A stretch of 64,000 bases of DNA, taken from positions 21,560 to 85,559 of the forward strand of contig JBBHKE010001434.1 in assembly GCA_037447655.1 (NCBI GenBank), read 5' to 3'. The notes below the pieces were generated by a model. That model had not been told where the DNA came from. It ran no database searches and was given only the letters and a program-made list of their open reading frames with translations. How positions within the stretch are numbered: position 1 is the first letter of the stretch; the number at the start of each line of letters is the position of its first letter. Shown piece after piece: positions 20,248-31,767 of this stretch. Origin of the DNA: Zygnema cylindricum (lineage: Eukaryota > Streptophyta > Zygnematophyceae > Zygnematales > Zygnemataceae). The position numbers and the translations under genes were made by a program.

Positions 20248-23200
20248 GTGAGTAGCGATGCTTGTTTTTGAATTTCCCAGAAATTTTGTCAAGTTTTGCA
20301 TGAATTTTACATAGTTTTAATACGGAATTTTTTTTTTTTTTTTTGTTTCTGTTTATATTTTTTCAGCAACAGGTAAAGGCAGCTGCAATTTTAGACGAAA
20401 ACAAACCGACGGAAAACAAAGTGGAAACCATAGGTTAGTTGAAATTGTACATTTTAATGTTAAACTAATACGCTTTTTAGTTGAAATTTACTTTGTTGAA
20501 ATTGTACATATTTTAGTTTAACAGAAATTGTACAAAGCACAGCTGTCAGTCAGAAAAGAGTTATTTGACAGCTAAATAAACAAAATGGACAAATGTTTAA
20601 ACGTCTAATAAAAATGAAGCTCAAAATAAAACTCAAAATACAGCTGTAAAAAGTGGAACTTAAACACGCTCTTTTATTGCAATACATCTCCACAGCCCTT
20701 ATTTCTTTTAATTTCCAGTTCGCAGTTCTGTATCTTGTATCCTGAGTTTTGTACTCTGTCCTGGGTTTTGTTCCGTTTGTTTTGATTGTTTTGTACTGCG
20801 TTTCTGTACTTGTTTCAGTCTAATTTCTTGTTCTTGATGCGTGGACCTTTCTTGTGAAACAATTTATGTAGGATCATCAGTAAGTTGAATGTTTAAGAAT
20901 TGATGGTTTTTTTTCTCGTTTTTGTTACGTTTTTGCTAAGGTATTATATATATTTTATATAGCTGGCTGTCTTTTGTTCATCCATAAACGTCGCATTCAT
21001 TGCCATTGACCTGTCTTTTTTGCTTTCTTTTATGTATATATTTTTGTATTTTCCTCTTTTTCCAGTTTGTCGTTACGTATCCTCTTTTTTTTTTCTCAGT
21101 CCGACATGCTTTTATGAATTCAATTTCGAAAACAGAAAGCTTTTAACAACTATGTTTTTTCCCCCTTTCGTCCCTTGCTTCCGTTTATTTTTTCTCTATT
21201 TTTTTTGCTGTCAGTTGCCCTTCCCCCCTTTTGTTTTACCTTGCTTTTCCATAAAGTTTTTTGTCCAACATGCATGTATGACTTCGATTTTCAAATGAAT
21301 AACTTTTAGCATTTGGTGTTTTCCTTTTCCCTTTTCCATTTTTTACCCTTTCTCCCCCGTTCTTCTTCCTGCCCCTCTTTCTTCCGCTTCCCTCCCATTT
21401 TTTCTCTTGTAATCTTTTTTTTGTTTGTCTTATCTATACAGTTTTTTTTTTAGTCCAACATGCATTTATGAACTCAATTTTGAAACAAACAGCTTGTAAC
21501 AATTGTGTTTTCCCTTTTCTTCCCTTTCTTTTGATTTTCCTTTCCTAGTTTTCTTCCGTCTCCTTCCTCCCTTCCTTTCTTGCTGACTTCTATCTCGAAA
21601 CAAATACCTTCTAACAGCTACCCATTTTTTTCCCCGTTTTCCATATTTTTCCCTCTCTCCCCAATTTTTTCCCCAACATCCTCGTTCCCTACCTTTTTTT
21701 CTTTTCTTGTGTCTTTTTGTTGGTCTTATCTATACATTTTTCTTGTCTCGAGTCCAACATGCATTTACTACTTCGATTTCAAAACGAATACCTTCTAACA
21801 TCTACTGTCCCCTTTTTTTGATTTTTTCCCCTCTCCCCTAATTTTTTGTCCTCATACCCTCGCTTCCCCCATTTTATGTTGTCTTTTGTTTTATCTGTAC
21901 AGTTTTTTGCCTCGAGTCCAAAATGCATTTACGAAGCTTATTTCAAAACGAATACCTTTCATTCGACCTTGGCAAGCCTCCATTAATGCTTCAACAGCTT
22001 TGATGTCCACAATTGCTTTTTGGAAATCGATCGAAACTTTTTTTTCGAGTCGCTGTCGGATTGACGGCGATAATCGTCGGTTTACGATTCGTTTTGATTT
22101 TCTGAAACTTTTGTCATCTCGCGATTTGAGCTTTTGGGCGTTTGATTTAAAAAAGAACTCGAAAAAAATATTCAGGCGTTTTTTTGGTACAAACTTGAGC
22201 AACGCCCACGGTGGCAAAAAGGTGAGAAGGTTTTCTTACCAAAACAGCATTTTCACTTGCACTAAAGTGCTATTTTTACTTTTATGCTGTTTCCTCCTTC
22301 CCTTCTTCCGTTCTTCCCTGCAATCCGTAGCTCTAAACTCTGACTTCTTCTTCCTTCTTTCCCCCCACAAGCTCACGCAGAGAAAGCAGCGCCCAAAAAT
22401 GCCTGTCCTGCGGGTCTTTGCACGTGGGAAGCTTCCCAGGACCATCCTCCTGCTTTTGGATTGGGCAGCACGGCATCCAATCATGCGGCTCCGGGCAAGG
22501 CAAAAATTGTCGGGACTCGGGCAACTCAGGTAGCTACCACCGGAGCAAAAACAACCGCTTTACAAGCAGCGAAAGAAAAGGAAATGAGCATGACTGCAAC
22601 TCTCGCAGCCCGTCTCGAGGTAAATAAACTTATCTGAGATAGATTTTATTAATATTAATTTGAATTAGTCAAACAGAACTCTCACAGAACTTTAACTTCA
22701 ACTTTAATTTAGCTTTAACTTGGCTTTAACTTTACTTTAACTGAACTTTTAACGTAACTTTACTTGGGACTTTAACTTCACTTAAACGGAACTACCCGGA
22801 ACTTGCTAAAGCAAACGTTATCAAGGTAATGTTATCAAATACTAGTACTGGTAACAATTTCAGTAATAATTTTAGTAATGGTAATAATAACAATTTTAGT
22901 AATAATATTAATGATGGTAACAAATTCCGTAATAATATTAGTAATGGAAATACTTTCAGAAATAATTCTAATAATGGTAAAAATATCAATTATAATTCTA
23001 GTAATTGTAACAATTTCAGCAATAATACTACGTAATAATATTTATTTCCATAATAATAGCAGTAATTGTTATAATTTTCGTAATAAGACTAATAATAGTA
23101 ATAGTTTCATTGATAATATAAGTAATTGTAATAATTTCAGGAATTATACTTGTATTGGTAATAAGCTCAGTAATAAGGCGAAGACTGATTGTGTGGTTTT

Positions 23201-26200
23201 TTGTGTGGGTTGTCTTTTGTGTGTTTTTTCTCTTTTGTGTGCTTTGTTGTTTGTGGGATCAAACTTTATTATTTTGTCCTTTGTGTGTTGTCCTTTGTCT
23301 TTTGTGTATGTTGTCTCTGGTGTGTGGTTTTTTGTGTGTGTTGTATTTTGTGTTCTGGCTTTTGTGTTTTGTCTTTTGTGTGGTTTGTTCTTTGTGTAGT
23401 TTCTCTTTTGTGTGTTTAGTTATTTGTGATTCGACTTGTGTTGTGTTTTATGTGCTTTATCTTTGTGGTTTGTCTTTTGTGGGTTCTAACTTTTGTGTGT
23501 TGTCTTGTGTGTTTTTTTTTGGAGGAAATTATGTGCAGGTTTTTCTTAAGACTGAAGACAAAGACACGAAGACTGAAGACGAAGACAAAGCAACGACCGA
23601 AGACGAAGACAAAGAAGAAGAAGAAGACGAAGATGACGGCGAAGACGAAGACGAAGATGAGTATTGATTGTGTGGTTTTTTATGTTGGTTGTCTTTTGTG
23701 TGTTGACTTTGGTGTGTTGTTTTTTGAGTGGTGTTTTGTGTGTCGTTTTTTGTGTGTTGTCTTTTGTGTTTTGTCTTTTTTGTGGTTTGTTCTTTGTGTA
23801 CTTTCTCTTTTGTGTGTTCAATTTTTTGTGTTTCGTTTGTTGTTGTGTTTTGTGTGTTTTATCTTTGTGGTTTGTCTTTTGTGGGTTCTAACTTTTGTGT
23901 GTGTTGTCTTTTGTGCGTTTTGTTCTGGAGGAAATTTTGTGCAGATTTCATTTAAGACTGAAGATGAAGATTGAAGATGAAAACGAAAACTGAAGACGAA
24001 TACGGAAGACGAAGACTAAGAAGAAGACGAAGGCGAAGACGAAGGCGAAGACGTCGACGAAGACGAAGACTGATTGTGTGGTTATTTGTGTGGGTTGTCT
24101 TTTGTGTGTTTTGTCTCTTTTGTGTTATCTTTTGTGTGGTTTGGTGTTTTTGGGTTCGAACTTTATTCTTTTGCTCTCTGTGTTTGTTGTCCTTTGTGTG
24201 GTTTGTATGTTTTGTCTTTTGTGTGTTGACTTTGTTGTGTGGTTTTTTGTGTGGTCTTTTGTGTGTGTTGTATTGTGTGTTCTATCGTTGGTGTGGTTTG
24301 TTCTTTGTGTAGTTTACCTTTTGTGTGTTCAATTTTTTGTGCTTCGTTTGGTGTTGTGTTTTGTGTGTTTTATCTTTGTGTTTTGTCTTTTGTGGGTTCT
24401 AACTTTTGAGTGTTTTGTTTTTTGTTTGTTTTGTTTGAGGAAATTTTGTGCAAATTTTTTTAAGACTGAAGATGAAGATAAGAAGACTGAAGACGAAGAC
24501 AAAGACGACGACCGAAGACGAAGACGACGGCGAAGACGAAGACGAAGATGAGTAATGATTGTGTGGTTATTCATGTGGGTTGTCTTTTGTGTGTTGACTT
24601 TGGTGTGTTGTCTTTTGTGTTTTGTCTTTTGTGTGGTTTGTTCTTTGTGTAGTGTCTCTTTTGTGTGTTCAGGTTTTTGTGATTCGAATTGTGTTGTGTT
24701 TTATGTGCTTTATCTTTGTGGTTTGTCTTCTTTTGGTTCTAACTTTTCTTGGTTTTGTCATTTGTGTTTTTTTGAAGGAAATTTTGTGCAGGTTTTTTTT
24801 AAGACGAAGTCAAACACGAAGGCTGAAGACGAAGACGAAGACGACGACCGAAAACAAAGACGAAGAAGAAGACGAAGACTGACAACGAAGACGAAGACAA
24901 AGATGAGTATTGATTGTGTGGTTATTTATGTGGGTTGTCTTTTGTGTGTTGACTTTGTTGTGTGGTTTTTTGTGTGGTCATTTGTGTGTGGTGTATTTTT
25001 GTCTGTCTTTTGTGTGTTGTCTTTTGTGTGTTGTCTTTTGTGTGGTTTGTTCTTTGTGTATCTGTGCGTGTTGTATTTTGTGTTCTGTCTTTTCTGTTTT
25101 GTCGTTTGTGTGGTTTGTTCTTTGTGTAGTGTCTATTTGTGTGTTCAGGTTTTTGTGATTTGACTTGTGTTGTGTTTTATGTGCTTATCTTTGTGGTTTG
25201 TCTTTTGTGGGTTCTAACTTTTCTGTGTTGTGTCTTGTGTGTTTTTTCGAAGGAAATTTAGTGCAGGTTTTTTTTAAGACTGAAGACGAAGACACGAAGA
25301 CTGAAGACGAAGATAAAAAGACTGAAGACGAAGAAGAAGACGAAGACGACGACCAAAAACGAAGACGAAGAAGAAAACGAAGATGACGGCGAAGACGAAA
25401 TCGAAGATGAGTATTGATTGTGTGGTTTTTTATGTGGGTTGTCTTTTCTGTGTTTACTTTGGTGTGTGGTTTTTTGTGTGGTCTTTTGTCTGTGTTGTAT
25501 ATTGTGTGTGGTGTATTTTGTGTGTTGTCGTTTGTGTTTTGTCGTTTGTGTGGTTTGTTCTTTGTGTAATGTCTCTTTTGTGTGTTCAGGTTTTTTGATG
25601 CGACTTGTGTTGTGTTTTATGTGCTTTATCTTTGTGGTTTGTCTTTTGTGGGTTGTAACTTTTCTGTGTTTTGTCTTGTGTGTGTTTTTTTGAAGGAAAT
25701 TTTGTGCAGGTTTTTTTTAAGACTGACGACAAGACACGAAGACTGAAGACGAAGACGAAGACACAAAGACTGAAGACATAGAAGAAGACGAAGACGACGG
25801 CAAAGACGAAGATGAGTATTGATTGTGTGGTTTTTTATGTGGGTTGTCTTTTGTGTGTTGACTTTGGTGTGTGGTTTTTATTGTGGTCTTTTGTGTGTGT
25901 GTTGTAGTTTGTGATCTCTCTTTTGTGTTTTGTCTTTTGTGTGGTTTGTTCTTTGTGTACTTTATTTTTTGTGTGTTCAATTTTTTGTCTTTGGTTTGGT
26001 GTTGTGTTTTGTGTGTTATGTCTTCGGTGTTTTATCTTTGTGGTTTGTCTTTTGTGGGTTTTAACTTTTCTGTGTTTTGTCTTGTGTGTGTTTTTTTGAA
26101 GGAAATTTTGTGCAGGCTTTTTTAAGACTGAAGCGAAGACACGAAGAGTGAAGACGAAGATACAAAGACTGAAGACGAAGACGACGACCGAAAACGAAGA

Positions 26201-29200
26201 CGAAGAAGAAAACGAAGATGACGGCGAAGACGATATCGAAGATGAGTATTGATTTTGTGGTTTTTTATGTGGGTTGTCTTTTGTGTGTTGACTTTGGTGT
26301 GTTGTTTTTTGTGTGTTCTTTTGTGTGTGTTGTATTTTGTGTTTGTTGTATTTTGTGTGTTGTCGTTTGTGTGGTTTGTTCTTTGTGTTGTTTCTCTTTG
26401 TGTGTTCAGGTTTTTGTGATTTGACTTGTGTTGTGTTTTATGTGCTTATCTTTGTGGTTTGTCTTTTGTGGGTTCTAACTTTTCTGTGTTTTGTATTGTG
26501 TGTTTTTCTGAAGGAAATTTTGTGCAGGTTTTTTTTAAGACTGAAGACGAAGATACGATGACTGAAGACGAAGACGAAGACAATGACCGAAAACGAAGAC
26601 GAAGAAGAAGACCACGACAGCGAAGACGAAGACGAAGATGAGTATTGATTGTGTGGTTGTTCATGTGGGTTGTCTTTTGTGTGTCGACTTTGTTGTGTGG
26701 TTTTTTGTGTGGTCTTCTGTGTGTGTTATATTTTGTGTTCTGTCTTTTGTGTTTTGTCGTTTGTGTGGTTTGTTCTTTGTGTTGTGTCTCTTTGTGTGTT
26801 CAGGTTTTTGTGATTTGACTTGTGTTGTGTTTTATGTGCTTATCTTTGTGGTTTGTCTTTTGTGGGTTCTAACTTTACCGTGTTTTGTCTTGTGTGTTTT
26901 TATGAAGGAAATTTTGTGCAGGTTTTTTTTAAGACTGAAGTGAAGACACGAAGACTGAAGACGAAGATACAAAGACTGAAGACGAAGACGAAGACGACGA
27001 CCGAAAATGAAGACGAAGAAGAAAACGAAGATGACGGCGAAGACGAAATCGAAGATGAGTATTGATTGTGTGGTTTTTTATGTGGGTTGTCTTTTGTGTG
27101 TTGACTTTGGTGTGTGGGTTTTTGTGTGGTCTTTTGTGTGGTCTTTTGTGTGTGTGTGTGTTGTATTTTGTGTGTTGTCGTGTGTGTTTTGTCGTTTGTG
27201 TGGTTTGTTCTTTGTGTAGTGTCTCTTTGTGTGTTCAGGTTTTTTGATGCGACTTGTGTTGTGTTTTATGTGCTTTATCTTTGTGGTTTGTCTTTTGTGG
27301 GTTGTAACTTTTCTGTGTTTTGTCTTGTGTGTGTTTTTTTGAAGGAAATTTTGTGCAGGTTTTTTGTAAGACTGACGACGAAGACACGAAGACTGAAGAC
27401 GAAGACGAAGACACGAAGACTGAAGACGTAGAAGAAGACGAAGACGACGGCAAAGACGAAGATGAGTATTGATTGTGTTGTTTTTTATGTGGGTTGTCTT
27501 TTGTGTGTTGACTTTGGTGTGTGTGTTTTTGTGTGGTCTTTTGTGTGGTCTTTTGTGTGTGTGTGTGTTATTTTTGTGTGTTGTCGTGTGTGTTTTGTCG
27601 TTTGTGTGGTTTGTTCTTTGAGTAGTGTCTCTTTTGTGTTTTCAGGTTTTTTTTATTCGACTTGTGTTGTGTTTTATGTTCTTTATCTTTGTGGTTTGTC
27701 TTTTGTGGGTTGTAACTTTTCTTTGTTTTGTCTTGTGTGTGTTTTTTTGAAGGAAATTTTGTGCAGGTTTTTTTTAAGACTGACGACGAAGACACGAAGA
27801 CTGAAGACGAAGACGAAGACACGAAGACTGAAGACGTAGAAGAAGACGAAGACGTTGTTAAAGACGAAGTTGAGTATTGATTGTGTGGTTTTTTATGTGG
27901 GTTGACTTTTGTGTGTTGACTTTGGTGTGTGGGTTTTTGTGTGGTCTTCTGTGTGTGTTGTATTTTGTGTTCTGTCTTTTGTGTTTTGTCGTTTGTGTGG
28001 TTTGTTCTTTGTGTTGTGTCTCTTTGTGTGTTCAGGTTTTTGTGATTTGACTTGTGTTGTGTTTTATGTGCTTATCTTTGTGGTTTGTCTTTTGTGGGTT
28101 CTAACTTTACCGTGTTTTGTCTTGTGTGTTTTTATGAATGAAATTTTGTGCAGGTTTTTTTTTAGACTGAAGTGAAGACACGAAGACTGAAGACGAAGAT
28201 ACAAAGACTGAAGACGAAGACGACGACACGAAGACTGAAGACGTAGAAGAAGACGAAGACGACGGCAAAGACGAAGATGAGTATTGATTGTGTGGTTTTT
28301 TATGTGGGTTGACTTTTGTGTGTTGACTTTGGTGTGTGGGTTTTTGTGTGGTTTTTTGTGTGTGTGTTGTATTTTGTGATCTCTCTTTTGTGTTTTGTCT
28401 TTTGTGTGGTTTGTTCTTTGTGTACTTTATCTTTTGTGTGTTCAATTTTTTGTGTTTGGTTTGGTGTTGTGTTTTGTGTGTTATATCTTCGGTGTTTTAT
28501 CTTTGTGGTTTGTCTTTTGTGGGTTTTAACTTTTCTGTGTTTTGTCTTGTGTGTGTTTTTTTGAAGGAAATTTTGTGCAGATTTTTTTAAGACTGAAGCG
28601 AAGACACGAAGACTGAAGACTGAAGACGAAGACGAAGACACGAAGACTGAAGACGTAGAAGAAGACGAAGACGACGGCAAAGACGAAGATGAGTATTGAT
28701 TGTGTGGTTTTTTATGTGGGTTGACTTTTGTGTGTTGACTTTGGTGTGTGGGTTTTTGTGTGGTCTTTTTTGTGGTCTTTTGTGTGTGTGTGTTGTATTT
28801 TGTGTGTTGTCGTTTGTGTTTTGTCGTTTGTGTGGTTTGTTCTTTGTGTTGTGTCTCTTTTGTGTGTTCAGGTTTTTGTTATTTGACTTGTGTTGTGTTT
28901 TATGTGCTTTATCTTTGTGGTTTGTCTTTTGTGGGTTGTAACTTTTCTGTGTTTTGTCTTGTGTGTGTTTTTTTGAAGGAAATTTTGTGCAGGTTTTTTT
29001 TAAGACTGACGACAAGACACGAAGACTGAAGACGAAGACGAAGACACAAAGACTGAAGACGTAGAAGAAGACGAAGACGACGGCAAAGACGAAGATGAGT
29101 ATTGATTGTGTGGTTTTTTATGTGGGTTGACTTGTGTGTTGACTTTGGTGTGTGGTTTTTAGTGTGGTCTTTTGTGTGTGTGTGTTGTATTTTGTGATCT

Positions 29201-31732
29201 CTCTTTTGTGTTTTGTCTTTTGTGTGGTTTGTTCTTTGTGTACTTTATCTTTTGTGTGTTCAATTTTTTGTGTTTGGTTTGGTATTGTGTTTTGTGTGTT
29301 ATGTCTTCGGTGTTTTATCTTTGTGGTTTGTCTTTTGTGGGTTTTAACTTTTCTGTGTTTTGTCTTGTGTGTGTTTTTTTGAAGGAAATTTTGTGCAGGT
29401 TTTTTTAAGACAAGCGAAGACACGAAGAGTGAAGACAAAGATACAAAGACTGAAGTCGAAGACGACGACCGAAAACGAAGACGAAGAAGAAGACGAAGAC
29501 GACAACGAAGACGAAGACAAAGATGAGTATTGATTGTGTGGCTAGTTATGTGGGTTGTCTTTTGTGTGTTGTCTTTGGTGTGTGGTTTTTTGTGTGGTCT
29601 TTTTTGTGTGTTGTATTTTGTGATCTGTCTTTTGTGTTTTGTCTTTTGTGTGTTGTCTTTGGTTTGTGGTTTTTTGTGTGGTCTTTTTTGTGTGTTGTAT
29701 TTTGTGTTTTGTCTTTTGTGTGGTTTGTTCTTTGTGTACTTTCTCTTTTGTGTGTTCAATTTTTTGTGTTTGGTTTGGTTTTGTGTTTTGTGTGTTTTTT
29801 CTTTGTGTGTTTTATCTTTGTGGTTTGTCTTTTGTGGGTTGTAACTTTTCTGTGTTTTGTCTTGTGTGTATTTTTTTGAAGGAAATTTTGCGCAGGTTTT
29901 TTTTGAGACTGAAGGGAAGACACGAAGACTGAAGACGACGACCGAAAACGAAGACAAAGAAGAAAATGAAGATGACGGTGAAGACGAAATCGAAGAATTA
30001 TTTGTGTTTTGTCTTTTGTGGGTTCTAACTTTTGTGTGTTTTGTTTTTTGTTTGTTTTGTTTGAGGAAATTTTGTGCAGATTTTTTTAAGACTGAAGATG
30101 AAGACAAGAAGACTGAAGACGAAGACAAAGATGACGACCGAAGACGAAGACGAAAAAGAAGACGAAGACGACGGCGAAGACGAAAAAGAAGACGAAGACG
30201 ACGGCGAAGTCGAAGACAAAGATGAGTATTGATTGTGTGGTTATTTATGTGGGTTGTCTTCTGTGTGTCGACTTTGTTGTATGGTTTTTTGTGTGGTCTT
30301 TTGTGTGTGTTGCATTTTGTGTGTTGTCGTGTGTGTTTTGTCGTTTGTGTGGTTTGTTCTTTGTGTAGTGTCTCTTTTGTGTGTTCAGGTTTTTTTTATT
30401 CGACTTGTGTTCTGTTTTATGTGCTTTATCTTTGTGGTTTGTCTTTTGTGGGTTGTAACTTTTCTGTGTTTTGTCTTGTGTGTGTTTTTTTGAAGGAAAT
30501 TTTGTGCAGGTTTTTTTTAAGACTGACGACGAAGACACGAAGACTGAAGACGAAGACGAAGACGAAGACACGAAGACTGAAGACGTAGAAGAAGACGAAG
30601 ACGACGGCAAAGACGAAGATGAGTATTGATTGTGTGGTTTTTTATGTGGGTTGACTTTTGTGTGTTGACTTTGGTGTGTGGGTTTTTGTGTGGTCTTTTT
30701 TGTGTGTTGTATTTTGTGATCTGTCTTTTGTGTTTTGTCTTTTGTGTGTTGTCTTTGGTTTGTGGTTTTTTGTGTGGTCTTTTATGTGTGTTGTATTTTG
30801 TGATCTGTCTTTTGTATTTTGTCTTTTGTGTGGTTTGTTCTTTGTGTACTTTTTCTTTTGTGTGTTCAATTTTTTGTGTTTTGTTTGGTGTTGTGTTTTG
30901 TGTGTTTTATCTTTCTGGTTTGTCTTTTGTGGGTTCTAACTTTTGTGTGTATGTTGTCTTTTGTGCGTTTTGTTTTGGAGGAAATTTTGTGCAGATTTTA
31001 TTTAAGAGTGAAGATGAAGATTGAAGATGAAGTTTGAAGATGAAGACGAAAACTGAAGACGAATATGGACGACTAAGTCTTAGAAGAAGACGAAGACAAA
31101 GACGTTGACGAAGAAGAAGACGAAGACTGATTGTGTGGTTATTTGTGTGGTTTGCTGTTTGTGGGTTCGAACTTTATTGTTTTGCCCTTTGTGTGGTTTG
31201 TATGTTTTGTCTTTTGTGTGTTGACTTTGTTGTGTGGTTTTTTGTGTGGTCTTATGTGTGTGTTATAGTTTGTGTTCTGTCGTTGGTGTGGTTTGTTCTT
31301 TGTGTAGTTTCCTTTTTGTGTGTCCAAATTCTGTGTTTCGTTTGGTGTTGTGTTTTGTGTGTTTTATTTTTGTGTTTTGTCTTGTGTGGGTTCTAAATTT
31401 TTTTTGTTTTGTCTTGTGTGTGTTTTTTTGAAGGAAATTTTGTGCATGTTTTTTTTAAGACTGAAGACGAAGACACGAAGACTGAAGACGAAGACAACGA
31501 CCAAAAACGAAGATGAAGAAGAATACGAAGACGACAACGAAGACGAAGACAAAGATGAGTATTGATTGTGTGGTTGTTTATGTGGGTTGTCTTTTGTGTG
31601 TTGTCTTTGGTGTGGTTTTTTGTGTGGTCTTTTTTGTGTGTTGTATTTTGAGATCTGTCTTTTGTGTTTTGTCTTTTGTGTGGTTTGTTCTTTGTTTTTT
31701 TTTTTTTTTGTGTTTTTTTTTTTTTTTGTTTT

Positions 31733-31767
<35 letters not shown>

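Noticed and set aside
29118-30128. 336-codon minus-strand frame in the satellite
   Set aside because: It spans several repeat units whose lengths are not multiples of three and consists of Lys/Thr/Gln/Ser low complexity dictated by GAAGAC and TTTTGTGTG composition.
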